From assembly GCF_014203895.1 (NCBI RefSeq), contig NZ_JACHJY010000016.1:1-64000 (forward strand): a stretch of 64,000 nucleotides of DNA, given 5' to 3'. The notes under the pieces were generated by a model. The model was not told the DNA's origin. It was given only the letters and a program-made list of their open reading frames with translations, and did not search any database. This DNA comes from Streptomyces nymphaeiformis (lineage in GTDB: Bacteria; Actinomycetota; Actinomycetes; Streptomycetales; Streptomycetaceae). Every line of letters begins with the position of its first letter. Position 1 is the stretch's first letter. Shown one piece after another: positions 42,334 to 50,764 of the stretch. The translations under genes were made by a program, and so were the position numbers.

Positions 42334-42653
42334 TCCGCCCGTGACCTGGGCGGGCGCGGCGAGCGTCCTCGCCGCCCGTCACCTCGGGCGGGTCCGGCGA
42401 CTGTCGCGTCCGCCCGTGACCTTGGGTTGGCTCGGTGACCATCCTCGTCGCCCGTGATCTCGGGTGGGTCCGACGGCCGTCCTCGCCGCCCGTCACCTCG
42501 GGTGGGTCCGACGGCTGTCCTCGCCGCCCGTGATCTCGGGTGGGCCTGGCGACCGTCCCCGCCGCCCGTGATCTCGGGTGGGCCTGGCGACCGTCCCCGC
42601 CGCCCGTGACCTCGGGCGGGTCCGGCGGCCGTCCCTCCGCCCGCTACCCGGGG
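42334..42653. repeat. Array of eight 38-bp tandem repeats with internal dyads
   Basis: Units begin at 42334, 42372, 42409, 42448, 42486, 42524, 42562 and 42600, with a partial ninth at 42637. Lengths are 37-39, mostly 38. Units six and seven (42524-42561, 42562-42599) are identical. The core is CCGCCCGTGATCTCGGGTGG, in which CCCG and CGGG flank a 6-base loop, so each unit can fold as a small hairpin. A length of 38 shifts the frame each time, which argues against coding. It fills the gap between the MerR gene and the membrane-protein gene. Confidence 0.9.
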
Positions 42654-42776
42654 CCGACCCCCCTCTCGCCCGTGCGGCGGAGGAGGGTCGGCCCCTCGGG
42701 CGATCCGCCGGCGGTGCCCGGGCGGGATCGTCGTCGGTGACGGGCCGACCGGCGGCCCACCGGCACCGAGGACCGC

Positions 42777-43376
42777 ATGATGAAGACGTCCCTCCGCGGC
42801 GAAGACCGAGCACCGGCCGTCCCAGGGCGGTTCCGTGCCGCCTGGCGCGCCGCCCACACTCCCGTCCCGGGCGTCTCGCGCCGCACCCAAGCCCTCGCCC
42901 TCGCCGTGCCGTTCACCGTTCTCCCGGCCGGGCTCTGGCGCCTCCCGGCGGCGTTCGACTCCGGGATCGGCATCGGCGAGCGGCTGTACATCGTCTTCCT
43001 CTCGCTCTTCTCCGAGGCCGTCGCGTTCACCGCGATCGGGCTCGTCGCCCGCTGGGGCGAGGTCGTCCCCTCCTGGGTCCCGGTCCTGCGCGGACGCAGG
43101 ATCCCTCCGGCGGCGGTGCTCGTCCCCGCCGCCCTCGGCGCCACGGCCCTCACGTTCCTGTGGAGCGTGCTGGCACTCGCCACGGAGATCATGGGCACCA
43201 CCATCCGGGGCGACGCCCTGCCCGCCGACTTCCCGAGCCGGGTCGGTGGCTGGATGGCCGTCTCGTACTACGTCTGCTACACCCCGCTCGTGCTGTGGGG
43301 TCCGCTGCTCGGGGTCCTGACCGTCGCGTACGGCAGGCGTCGCGCGAGAAGTGAACGGCATGCGAGGACGGCATGA
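42777..43376 (+). CDS. Integral membrane protein, unknown function
   Basis: 199 residues with four predicted helices (about 38-58, 66-90, 110-137, 158-182). No known family. It is clearly related to the membrane protein at 51243-51764: shared features are the LPAGLWR/LPSGLWR segment, a loop of form RWGEV-P and PVLRG/PFLGG, and a C-terminal LLGVLTVAYGRRR/LLAAVAIAYRRRR. The start is ATG 42777 (the next codon is also ATG). Confidence 0.7.
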   Translation: MMKTSLRGEDRAPAVPGRFRAAWRAAHTPVPGVSRRTQALALAVPFTVLPAGLWRLPAAFDSGIGIGERLYIVFLSLFSEAVAFTAIGLVARWGEVVPSWVPVLRGRRIPPAAVLVPAALGATALTFLWSVLALATEIMGTTIRGDALPADFPSRVGGWMAVSYYVCYTPLVLWGPLLGVLTVAYGRRRARSERHARTA

Positions 43377-43588
43377 GAGGACGGCGGTAGAAGGCGGCGG
43401 TAGTGACAGGGGCATGGCAAACCGCCACACTGTGCGACGCGCGTAGAAGTGACACGCGTGGAACACCTTCCGGTTTCCTCCGCGCCATGCGCCGCCACTA
43501 CAACTGCCCTGCCGCCACGGCGTGTCCCCCACCACGTCCGGCGCGGTGCTCCGCGACCCCTCCACGACACCTCGCGAAAGGCACCCCC

Positions 43589-45412
43589 ATGACCCTCCGT
43601 CACATACCGGCCCGCCGCCGCACCGGCCTGCTCGCCGCCACCGCCCTCGTCGGCTCCCTCACGGCCGGCCTCCTCGCGCTCCCCGCGCACGCCGCCACCG
43701 TCACCATCGCCGCCGTCCAGGGCGCCAAGCGGCTCTCCCCGTACAACGGTCAGCAGGTCACCGTCACCGGCATCGTGACCGCGATCCGCTCCACCGGAAC
43801 CTCCCGTGGGTACTGGATCCAGGATCCGGTAGGCGACGGCAACCCGGCCACCAGCGAAGCCCTCTTCGTGTACACCGGATCCACCACCCCCTCCACCAAG
43901 GTCGGCAACCGGATCACCGTCCGCGGCACGGTCTCCGAGTACTACCCCGGCGGCTCCGCCGAGGGCGGCCAGTCGCTCACCGAGCTGACCTCCGCGTCGA
44001 TCACGGCCACCCTCTCCACCGGCAACGCCCTCCCCGCCGCGTTCACCCTGGACGCGGCCTCCGTCCCGGACGCCTATGCCCCCGACGCCGGCGGCGGCTC
44101 CATCGAGAGCCTCACGCTCGCTCCGTCGACGTACGCCCTCGACCTGTACGAGTCCCTGGAAGGCATGCGGGTCCAGGTCGGCGGCGCCCGCGTCGTCGGC
44201 GCCACCACGCCCTACAGCGAGCTCTTCGTGACCGCCGAGCCCACCGAGCACCCCACCCCGCGCGGCGGCACCGTCTACGGCTCGTACGCCTCCCAGAACG
44301 TCGGCCGCGTCAAGGTCGAGTCCCTGCTGACCTCCGCCTTCCCGGTCGCCGACGTCGGCGACGTGCTCAGCGGCACGACCGCGGGACCGCTCGACTACGA
44401 CAACTTCGGCGGCTACGGCATCCAGGCCACCACCCTCGGCACGCTCACCGACAACGCCCTCGCCCCCGAGACCACCCGGGCGCAGACCGCGGGCGAGCTC
44501 GCCGTGGCCACGTACAACGTCGAGAACCTCGACCCGACCGACCCGCAGGCCAAGTTCGACCGGCTCGCCGCCGGGATCGTCGGCAACCTCTCCTCGCCCG
44601 ACATCGTGGCCCTGGAGGAGGTGCAGGACAACAACGGCGCGACGGACAACGGGGTCGTCGCCGCCGACCAGACCTACGCCAAGCTCATCGCCGCCGTCTC
44701 GGCCGCGGGCGGCCCGGCCTACCAGTACCGCCAGATCAACCCGGTCAACGACCAGGACGGCGGCGAGCCCGGCGGCAACATCCGCGTCGGCTTCCTCTTC
44801 AACCCGGCCCGCGTCGGCTTCACCGACCGCCCCGGCGGCACCTCCACCACCGCCGTCTCCGTCGTGAACAACGGGGGCACCGCGGCCCTCTCCGTCTCGC
44901 CCGGCCGGATCAACCCCTCCGACTCCGCCTGGAACGCCAGCCGCAAGCCGCTCGCCGGCGAGTTCACCTTCCAGGGCAAGACCGTCTTCGTCGTCGCCAA
45001 CCACTTCACCTCCAAGGGCGGCGACCAGCCCCTGCACTCCCGCTTCCAGCCGCCCGCCCGCTCCTCGGAGACCCAGCGCGGCCAGCAGGCCACCCAGGTC
45101 AACGGCTTCGTGAAGCAGCTCCTCGCCGTCCAGCCCTCCGCCCGCGTCGTCGTCCTCGGCGACCTCAACGACTTCGAGTTCTCGAACACGGTCACCACGC
45201 TGACCTCGGGCGGAGTCCTCACCCCGCTCGTCGGCACCCTCCCGGCCGCGGAGCGCTACACCTACGTCTACCAGGGCAACTCCCAGGCCATCGACCACAT
45301 CCTGACCAGCCCGGCCCTCACCTCGTACGACTACGACATCGTCCACGTCAACAGCGAGTTCGCCGACCAGGCCAGCGACCACGACCCCCAGGTCGTCCGC
45401 CTCGTCCCCTGA
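43589..45412 (+). CDS. Secreted endonuclease/exonuclease/phosphatase family nuclease
   Basis: 607 residues. Signal peptide about 1-34 (ending PAHA). An OB-fold domain follows (TVTGIVTAIRSTGTSRGYWI, about 50-150), then an EEP nuclease domain (about 300-607): VATYNVENLDP, VALEEVQDN (metal Glu), VFVVANHFTSKGGD, VVVLGDLNDFE and the closing SDHDPQV. This OB-plus-EEP architecture is that of ExeM/NucH-like extracellular DNases. ATG 43589 follows GAAAGG and gives the signal peptide. It probably digests extracellular nucleic acid. Confidence 0.9.
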   Translation: MTLRHIPARRRTGLLAATALVGSLTAGLLALPAHAATVTIAAVQGAKRLSPYNGQQVTVTGIVTAIRSTGTSRGYWIQDPVGDGNPATSEALFVYTGSTTPSTKVGNRITVRGTVSEYYPGGSAEGGQSLTELTSASITATLSTGNALPAAFTLDAASVPDAYAPDAGGGSIESLTLAPSTYALDLYESLEGMRVQVGGARVVGATTPYSELFVTAEPTEHPTPRGGTVYGSYASQNVGRVKVESLLTSAFPVADVGDVLSGTTAGPLDYDNFGGYGIQATTLGTLTDNALAPETTRAQTAGELAVATYNVENLDPTDPQAKFDRLAAGIVGNLSSPDIVALEEVQDNNGATDNGVVAADQTYAKLIAAVSAAGGPAYQYRQINPVNDQDGGEPGGNIRVGFLFNPARVGFTDRPGGTSTTAVSVVNNGGTAALSVSPGRINPSDSAWNASRKPLAGEFTFQGKTVFVVANHFTSKGGDQPLHSRFQPPARSSETQRGQQATQVNGFVKQLLAVQPSARVVVLGDLNDFEFSNTVTTLTSGGVLTPLVGTLPAAERYTYVYQGNSQAIDHILTSPALTSYDYDIVHVNSEFADQASDHDPQVVRLVP

Positions 45413-45484
45413 CGCCTCGTCCCCTCGTCGTCCGCTTCCCGCGCGGTAGTTGGGCCTCCCGGTCGCCCGGGTAACGTCGGCCGC

Positions 45485-45955
45485 ATGACCGACAACGAGG
45501 GGACCCTGCGCGACACCGCGCAGCGGAAGAAGGACGTGCTCGCGCGGCTGGAGAAGGAGGTGGACATCTGGGTGGCCTCGGCCGACGGTGACGGGCGGCC
45601 GTATCTCGTGCCGCTGGCCTTCCTCTGGGACGGCGACTCCGTCTGGCTGTGCACCCGGCGCACCAATCCGACCGGGCGGAACCTCGCCGCCGGCGGCCGT
45701 ACCCGGCTCGCGCTCGGGGACACCCGGGACGTCGTCCTCGTGGACGGTGAGGTCACGACGCACCCGAGCGACGACGTGCCGGTGGCGGCGATCGAGGCCT
45801 TCGCCGCGAAGTGCGGCTGGGACCCGCGGACGTCCGGATCCGCCTACGTCTGGTTCCGGGTCCGGCCGGTCGCGGTGGAGGCCTGGTACGAGGAGCCCGA
45901 GCTCGCCGGCCGGCACATCATGCGCGAGGGCGTGTGGGTCGACGAGCAGGCATGA
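45485..45955 (+). CDS. Pyridoxamine 5-phosphate oxidase-like (flavin/F420-binding split-barrel) protein
   Basis: 156 residues forming a split beta-barrel: VDIWVASADGDGRPYLVPLAFLWDG, NLAAGGRTRLALGD and VLVDGEV are the recurring signatures of this superfamily. Members bind FMN or F420 and reduce small substrates. Which cofactor applies is not clear; the actinobacterial subfamily favours F420. Confidence 0.82.
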   Translation: MTDNEGTLRDTAQRKKDVLARLEKEVDIWVASADGDGRPYLVPLAFLWDGDSVWLCTRRTNPTGRNLAAGGRTRLALGDTRDVVLVDGEVTTHPSDDVPVAAIEAFAAKCGWDPRTSGSAYVWFRVRPVAVEAWYEEPELAGRHIMREGVWVDEQA

Positions 45956-45963
45956 ACCGAACC

Positions 45964-46002
45964 GTTCAGTCTTGACTGTGAACTGGTCTGTATAGTTCAG
46001 TC
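45964..46002. promoter_or_regulatory. Direct repeat GTTCAGTC, candidate regulator site
   Basis: GTTCAGTC occurs at 45964-45971 and 45995-46002, 31 bases (about three helical turns) apart, in a short AT-richer stretch before the monooxygenase-like gene. Inverted GAAC/GTTC halves also occur between them. Confidence 0.35.
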
Positions 46003-46053
46003 GTCCTCTGCGGGGCGGCGTCCGCCGTCCGCCGTGACGAGGGAGGCGGGGAT

Positions 46054-46353
46054 ATGTTCGCGGTCGTGTACCGGTGGCGGGTCGCTCCGGGCAAGGAGCA
46101 GCTGCTCATCGACGGCTGGCACCGGGTGACCGAGGCGATCCACCGCGAGTGCGGAAGCCTCGGCTCCCGGCTCCACCGCGCGGACGACGGCACCTGGGTG
46201 GCGTACGCGCGCTGGCCCGACCGCGAGACGCGCGAGAAGTGCGGGACCCCCGACCCGGAGGGCGAGGCGATGATGCGCGAGGCGATCGCGGAGTACTTCC
46301 CCGAGACCCGCCTCGACATCGTCGACGACCTCCTGGCCGAACCGGGTCGCTGA
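46054..46353 (+). CDS. Antibiotic biosynthesis monooxygenase (ABM) domain protein
   Basis: 99 residues, a single ferredoxin-like ABM fold: FAVVYRWRVAPGKEQLLIDG at the start, LHRADDGTWVAYARWPDRET in the middle. Members act as cofactor-free monooxygenases or as small ligand-binding proteins. The ATG follows GGGAGGCGGG. Confidence 0.82.
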   Translation: MFAVVYRWRVAPGKEQLLIDGWHRVTEAIHRECGSLGSRLHRADDGTWVAYARWPDRETREKCGTPDPEGEAMMREAIAEYFPETRLDIVDDLLAEPGR

Positions 46354-46407
46354 ACCGGGTCGCCGAACCGGCAGCCGGTCGCCCTCGGGCCCGGCTGCCT
46401 TCGCGCG

Positions 46408-47043
46408 TCAGCCGCCGGTCACCAGGAGGACCTCCAGGGTCCGCGGCCCGTGGACGCCCTCCACCCGGTCGAGTTCGATGTCGCTCGTCGCGGACGGTCC
46501 CGAGATCCAGGTCAGCGGCCGCCCCGGGGCGAGCCGGGGGAGCGCGAGCGGCACCGAGGCCACCACCTGTTCCGGGGCCCGCACCACGCAGAGGTGCAGA
46601 TCGGGGACGAGCGTGAGCGCCCGGCGGCCCTGGCCGGGACCGCCGTCCAGGACGATCGTGCCGGTCTCGGCGATCGCCACCGCGCACCCCGTCACCACGG
46701 CGTCCGTGCCGTCCAGTTCGTACGGGGTCAGCCGGGGCTCGTCGAGCCGACGCACGGCCTCGGTCGCGCCGAGCCACTCGTCGGGCAGCCCGGGCGGTAC
46801 GGCGACGGTGGCCGCCCCGCGTTCCGCGAGGAGCCGCGCGACGAGCCCGGCCACACCGTCCGGCGTGGTGCGGTGGACGTGCGCCCGGTAGTCGGCGAGG
46901 TTCTCGTGGAGCAGGTCGAGGAGGGCGCCGGGGGCGTCCGGGGCGTGGCGCGGCAGGTAGTCGCGTGCGACGGCGGGGGGCTCGGGCGCGCCGTCGACGG
47001 CGGCCCGGATCCGGGCGAGGACGCGGGCGCGGGAGTCGGTCAC
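46408..47043 (-). CDS. lutC: Lactate utilization protein LutC (LUD domain)
   Basis: 211 residues. The LUD domain (about 60-208) has the TGCAVAIAETGTIVLDGGPGQGR segment typical of LutC/YkgG. LutABC oxidises L-lactate to pyruvate at the membrane. GTG start at 47043. There is no ribosome site directly before it; instead two 10-codon reading frames upstream lead into it by overlapping stop and start codons (listed separately), the only good AAGGAG being at the first. Confidence 0.92.
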   Translation of the reverse strand: MTDSRARVLARIRAAVDGAPEPPAVARDYLPRHAPDAPGALLDLLHENLADYRAHVHRTTPDGVAGLVARLLAERGAATVAVPPGLPDEWLGATEAVRRLDEPRLTPYELDGTDAVVTGCAVAIAETGTIVLDGGPGQGRRALTLVPDLHLCVVRAPEQVVASVPLALPRLAPGRPLTWISGPSATSDIELDRVEGVHGPRTLEVLLVTGG

Positions 47044-47072
47044 GTGCGGCTCCGTGTCTGTGGGTCGGTCAT
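47040..47072 (-). CDS. Micro-ORF 2 upstream of lutC
   Basis: A 10-codon frame, MTDPQTRSRT then TGA. Its stop overlaps the lutC start (GTGA, 47040-47043) and its ATG overlaps the stop of micro-ORF 1. Its first codons duplicate those of lutC (MTDS...). No ribosome site of its own. Confidence 0.4.
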   Translation of the reverse strand: MTDPQTRSRT

Positions 47073-47101
47073 GTGCGGCTCACTGTCCGGGGGGTGGTCA
47101 T
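47069..47101 (-). CDS. Micro-ORF 1 upstream of lutC
   Basis: A 10-codon frame, MTTPRTVSRT then TGA. AAGGAG lies about 10 bases upstream of its ATG, the best ribosome site in the lutB-lutC gap. Its stop overlaps the start of micro-ORF 2 (ATGA). Confidence 0.4.
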   Translation of the reverse strand: MTTPRTVSRT

Positions 47102-47144
47102 GTGTGGCGGCTCCTTCTCGCGAGGCGGCACGCTCGGGAATCCC

Positions 47145-48569
47145 TCACGTCCGGTTCTTCCTCCACCACTCGCGGAACGGCTCGGCCGGCAGTTCGGGCA
47201 GGTCCCGGTGGTCCGTCCACTGGCGGGCTCCCGGCCCCGGCAGCCGCTTCGGGAGCGCCTTCCGGGCCGCGGACGCGAGGCGCTCGCCCGCGGTGAGGGC
47301 GCCCGGGTGGTCCAGGACCCAGGTGGACGCCTTGATCGCGGCCCGCTCCAGGCGGTGGCCCCGGCCGCCCTCCTCGGCCACCCGCTCGCGCAGGTGCACC
47401 AGGACCTCCGGGATGTCGATGGCGACCGGGCACACCTCGTAGCAGGCGCCGCACAGCGAGGAGGCGTACGGCAGCGAGGCGTCCACCTCGCTCGCGGTGC
47501 CCCGCAGTTGCGGGGTGAGGATCGCGCCGATCGGACCGGGGTAGACCGAGCCGTACGCGTGACCCCCGGCCCGCTCGTACACCGGGCAGACGTTGAGACA
47601 GGCCGAGCAGCGGATGCAGCGCAGCGCCTGCCGCCCCACCTCGTCGGCGAGCGCGTCGGTGCGGCCGTTGTCCAGGAGGACCAGGTGGAAGGCGCTCGGC
47701 CCGTCGCCGTCGGTGGTGCCGGTCCACATGCTCGTGTACGGGTTCATCCGCTCGGCCGTCGACGAGCGGGGCAGCGTCTGGAGGAAGACCTCCAGGTCCC
47801 GCCAGGTCGGCACGACCTTCTCGATGCCGACGACGGAGATCAGCGTCTCGGGGAGGGTCAGGCACATCCGCCCGTTCCCCTCCGACTCCACCACCACGAG
47901 GGTGCCGGTCTCGGCGACCATGAAGTTCGCCCCGGAGATCCCGACTTTGGCCCGCAGGAACTTCTCCCGCAGGTGCAGCCGGGCCGCCTCCGCGAGCTCG
48001 GCCGGGGTGTCGCTCAGGCCGTCCGGTGCGGGGCGCCCCCAACTGCCCATCCTGTCGCGGAAGATGTCGCGGATCTCGCCGCGGTTGCGGTGGATCGCCG
48101 GGACCAGGATGTGCGAGGGACGGTCCTCGCCGAGCTGCACGATGAGCTCCGCGAGGTCCGTCTCGTACGCGGCGACGCCCTCGGCCTCCAGGTGTTCGTT
48201 GAGCCCGATCTCCTGGGTGGCCATGGACTTGACCTTGACGACCTCGGTCTCTCCGGTGGCCTTCACCAGGTCCGTGACGATCCGGTTCGCCTCGGCCGCG
48301 TCCGCCGCCCAGTGCACGGTGCCGCCCGCCGCCGTCACCGACTCCTCCAACTGGAGGAGATACGTGTCGAGATGGCGGAGCGTGTCGTCCTTGATCCGCT
48401 TGCCCGCCTCGCGGAGCGCGGCCCAGTCGTCCAGCTCGGCCACCGCCCGTGCCCGCTTGTCGCGGATGGTGTGGGTCGCGTGGCGCAGGTTGGCGCGCAG
48501 CCGCTCGTCACGAACGGCCTCGTGCGCCGCCTTCGGAAAGGCGGGCATCCCCACGAACGTGCCGCTCAT
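47145..48569 (-). CDS. lutB: Lactate utilization iron-sulfur protein LutB
   Basis: 474 residues. An N-terminal LUD domain (about 60-300, GISGANFMVAETGTLVVVESEGN) is followed by two 4Fe-4S motifs, CIRCSACLNVCPVYE and CGACYEVCPVAI. It passes electrons during lactate oxidation. ATG 48569 overlaps the lutA stop as ATGA, so the two are coupled. Confidence 0.95.
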   Translation of the reverse strand: MSGTFVGMPAFPKAAHEAVRDERLRANLRHATHTIRDKRARAVAELDDWAALREAGKRIKDDTLRHLDTYLLQLEESVTAAGGTVHWAADAAEANRIVTDLVKATGETEVVKVKSMATQEIGLNEHLEAEGVAAYETDLAELIVQLGEDRPSHILVPAIHRNRGEIRDIFRDRMGSWGRPAPDGLSDTPAELAEAARLHLREKFLRAKVGISGANFMVAETGTLVVVESEGNGRMCLTLPETLISVVGIEKVVPTWRDLEVFLQTLPRSSTAERMNPYTSMWTGTTDGDGPSAFHLVLLDNGRTDALADEVGRQALRCIRCSACLNVCPVYERAGGHAYGSVYPGPIGAILTPQLRGTASEVDASLPYASSLCGACYEVCPVAIDIPEVLVHLRERVAEEGGRGHRLERAAIKASTWVLDHPGALTAGERLASAARKALPKRLPGPGARQWTDHRDLPELPAEPFREWWRKNRT

Positions 48570-49282
48570 GCCCAGGGCTCCTCTTCCGTGCTCGCCAGGA
48601 TCTCCGCCAGGTGCAGCGCCCGCAGCGGCGCCTCCTGCCGTCTCAGCATGCCGCCCACGTGCAGCAGACAGGAGTTGTCCGCGCCGCACAGGACCTCCGC
48701 GCCGGTGGACAGCGCGTTCGTGATCTTGTCGGCGCCCATCGCGGCCGAGACGTCCGGGTTCTTCACCGCGAAGGTGCCGCCGAAGCCGCAGCACTCCTCC
48801 GCGCCCGGCAGCTCCACGAGCTCCAGGCCCTTCACCGCCTCCAGGAGCCGCCGCGGCCGCTCCCCGAGCCCGAGGAGCCGCAGGCCGTGGCAGGACGGGT
48901 GGTACGTCACCCGGTGCGGGAAGTACGCGCCCACGTCCGTCACGCCGAGCACGTCCACCAGGAACTCCGTCAGCTCGTACACGCGCGGCGCCAGCGCCCC
49001 CGCGTCCGTACCGAACGACGGGTAGTGATGGCGGACCATCGCCGCGCACGATCCCGACGGGGTGACGACGTGGTCGTACCCCTCGAAGGCCCGGACCGTG
49101 CGCCGTACGAGCGGTGCGGTCTCGGCGCGGTAGCCCGTGTTGAACTGCGGCTGCCCGCAGCAGGACTGCGCCGCCGGGAAGTCGACGGTCACGCCGAGCC
49201 GTTCGAGGAGCCGGACCGTGGCCACGCCCGTCGACGGGAAGACGGCGTCGTTGACGCAGGTGACGAAGAGGGCGACTCGCAT
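48566..49282 (-). CDS. lutA: Lactate utilization protein LutA (CCG domains)
   Basis: 238 residues with two cysteine-rich CCG domains, QSCCGQPQFN (about 39-48) and EECCGFGGTF, that bind iron-sulfur or related clusters. First gene of lutABC. ATG 49282 is chosen by family start (MRVALFVTCVND); open frame continues upstream without similarity. Confidence 0.94.
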   Translation of the reverse strand: MRVALFVTCVNDAVFPSTGVATVRLLERLGVTVDFPAAQSCCGQPQFNTGYRAETAPLVRRTVRAFEGYDHVVTPSGSCAAMVRHHYPSFGTDAGALAPRVYELTEFLVDVLGVTDVGAYFPHRVTYHPSCHGLRLLGLGERPRRLLEAVKGLELVELPGAEECCGFGGTFAVKNPDVSAAMGADKITNALSTGAEVLCGADNSCLLHVGGMLRRQEAPLRALHLAEILASTEEEPWA

Positions 49283-49535
49283 CACGGTTCCTCGGGACGG
49301 CTCGGGTCGGGCGGCGGCGCTGCGGTACGTAGTGTCGCAGGGGCGGCGTGAAGCGGGACCCAGCGCACGCCGAGCAGGCCGTACGGGACCGACCGCTGCG
49401 CCTCGTCGCCCTCCGCGCCGCGACCCTCGGCGCGGTGACACCGACGCTGCCGCGCTGACGGTCGCATGGATGTGCGAATCCCTGACGTGCGGGGGATCGC
49501 CGGGTTACCCTGCGGCAAACGACGGGGGAGGCACG

Positions 49536-49763
49536 ATGACCGCTCTACTGATCCTGTTCGGCGTACTCGCCGGTGTCGGGGTACTGCTGACCGTCACCCT
49601 GCTCCGCAGGGGCGGCAGCCGCGCGGACACGGTCGACGGCATCCTGCAGGAGCAGCAGGCCCTCCGCCAGGCGAAGGCCGACCGGGTCTCCTTCGGCCTC
49701 GGCGCCCACAACTCCCTGCCGACCACGAGCGACACCTACGTCCGCCGCAACGGCCGGCCTTGA
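49536..49763 (+). CDS. Small single-pass membrane protein
   Basis: 75 residues: one N-terminal membrane helix (about 2-24), a short basic stop-transfer (RRGG), then a hydrophilic tail with a Gln/Ala-rich helix. A strong GGGGGAGG ribosome site precedes the ATG. It ends 13 bases before the phosphatase gene and is likely co-transcribed. Function unknown. Confidence 0.7.
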   Translation: MTALLILFGVLAGVGVLLTVTLLRRGGSRADTVDGILQEQQALRQAKADRVSFGLGAHNSLPTTSDTYVRRNGRP

Positions 49764-49776
49764 GGGGGAAGATCCC

Positions 49777-50364
49777 GTGGGCGAACTGATCGTGATCAGG
49801 CACGGTCAGACCGAGTGGAGCCTGTCCGGCCGGCACGCCGGGCGGACCGACGTCCCCCTGACCGGCGCGGGTGAGGCGGCGGCCAGGGCTCTCGCTCCCA
49901 GGCTGGCGGGCCGCGATCTGGCCGCCGTGTTCAGCAGCCCGCTGAGCCGCGCCATGCGGACGGCCGAGCTGGCCGGCCTGAGCGGCGCCAAGCCCGATCC
50001 CGACCTGCTGGAATGGGACTACGGCGGCTACGAAGGCCTGACCGCCGAGCAGATCAGGGAGTCGAAGCCGGGCTGGGACCTGTGGCGGGACGGCGTCGTC
50101 CCCGGCGACGCCGACCATCCCGGCGAGCGGCTCCAGGAAGTGGCGGCGCGGACGGACGCGGTGCTCGGCCGCGTCCGTCCGCTGCTGGCCGAGGGCGACG
50201 TCGCCGTCGTCGCACACGGCCATCTCGCCCGCGTGCTCACCGTGCGCTGGCTCGGCCTCGACGCGTCCGCGAGCCGACTCCTCGGCCACCCGCATCCGGG
50301 CACCCTCGGCTTCCTGGCCACCGAGGACGGGCAGCCGTACATCTCCGCCTGGAACGTCCCGTAG
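49777..50364 (+). CDS. Histidine phosphatase family protein (phosphoglycerate mutase-like)
   Basis: 195 residues. The RHG motif (RHGQTEWS, residues 8-15, catalytic His9), the FSSPLSRAMRTAEL segment, EWDYGGYEGLT and the second catalytic His in VVAHGHLAR are all present. Such enzymes dephosphorylate small phosphate esters; the substrate is not clear. GTG start follows GGGGGAAG. A hairpin terminator follows. Confidence 0.9.
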   Translation: MGELIVIRHGQTEWSLSGRHAGRTDVPLTGAGEAAARALAPRLAGRDLAAVFSSPLSRAMRTAELAGLSGAKPDPDLLEWDYGGYEGLTAEQIRESKPGWDLWRDGVVPGDADHPGERLQEVAARTDAVLGRVRPLLAEGDVAVVAHGHLARVLTVRWLGLDASASRLLGHPHPGTLGFLATEDGQPYISAWNVP

Positions 50365-50764
50365 CGCAAGTCAGGTGCTGCACAGGGGACTTGAGCTCAC
50401 GGCGGCGGTGGATGTCGGCAGCTCTTCCCGTGCCGACGTCTGCCGCCGCGCCTGTTCCGTGATCCCCTCCGCCTGTCAGCGTGATCGTGCTCGGATCCTT
50501 CGGCAGCAGGCAGTCGCCGCGCTCTCCCGCCGCGCGCCCTCATAAGGATCCCCCCGGCCGAAGTCATCGCCGGGCGCGGGCTCGGACGCCCGAACTGCTC
50601 GCGCAGCCGCCGACGATCGAGTACACCGACATCCTGGCGGCCAAGATCCCCGGAGGCGCCGGCTGAGTGGCCGCAGGCCTCGGGCGGCTCGTTGTCAGTG
50701 CCGTCGACTACGTTCGGTGTGATCGGTCCGGGCGGCGGGCCGTCGTACCGGGGGAGTTGTCGCG
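50365..50764. other. Intergenic region with terminator and possible gene relic
   Basis: Contains the terminator hairpin at 50403-50448 and a 61-codon open frame at 50481-50666 whose end (PPTIEYTDILAAKIPGGAG) looks protein-like while its beginning does not. I cannot identify it and suspect a fragment of a decayed gene. Confidence 0.35.
50403..50448 (+). terminator. Hairpin terminator after the phosphatase gene
   Basis: CGGCGGTGGATGTCGGCA (50403-50420) pairs with TGCCGACGTCTGCCGCCG (50431-50448) over 18 bp, with three G-U pairs and a 10-base loop. Confidence 0.75.

Larger units (their letters stand above)
47040..47115 (-). repeat. 29-bp direct repeats of the lutC start region
   Basis: The element GAGCCGCACRTGACCGAC occurs at the lutC start and again 29 bases upstream; a third, more diverged copy (GAGCCGCCACACATGACC) precedes the first. 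Each copy carries a start codon. Confidence 0.75.

Noticed and set aside
42334..42653. CRISPR array
   Set aside because: Units are directly adjacent without unique spacers, and no cas gene is nearby.
41484..43565. A 693-codon open frame on the minus strand across the MerR gene and the 38-bp repeat array, with repetitive Pro/Arg/Gly peptide
   Set aside because: It is the antisense shadow of real genes plus frame-shifting repeats (38 is not a multiple of 3). It has no ribosome site, and the composition is that of GC-rich noncoding frames.
50481..50666. 61-codon frame after the phosphatase terminator
   Set aside because: Not called as a gene: no ribosome site, and only its last 19 residues look protein-like. 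Kept as a possible relic in the intergenic entry.
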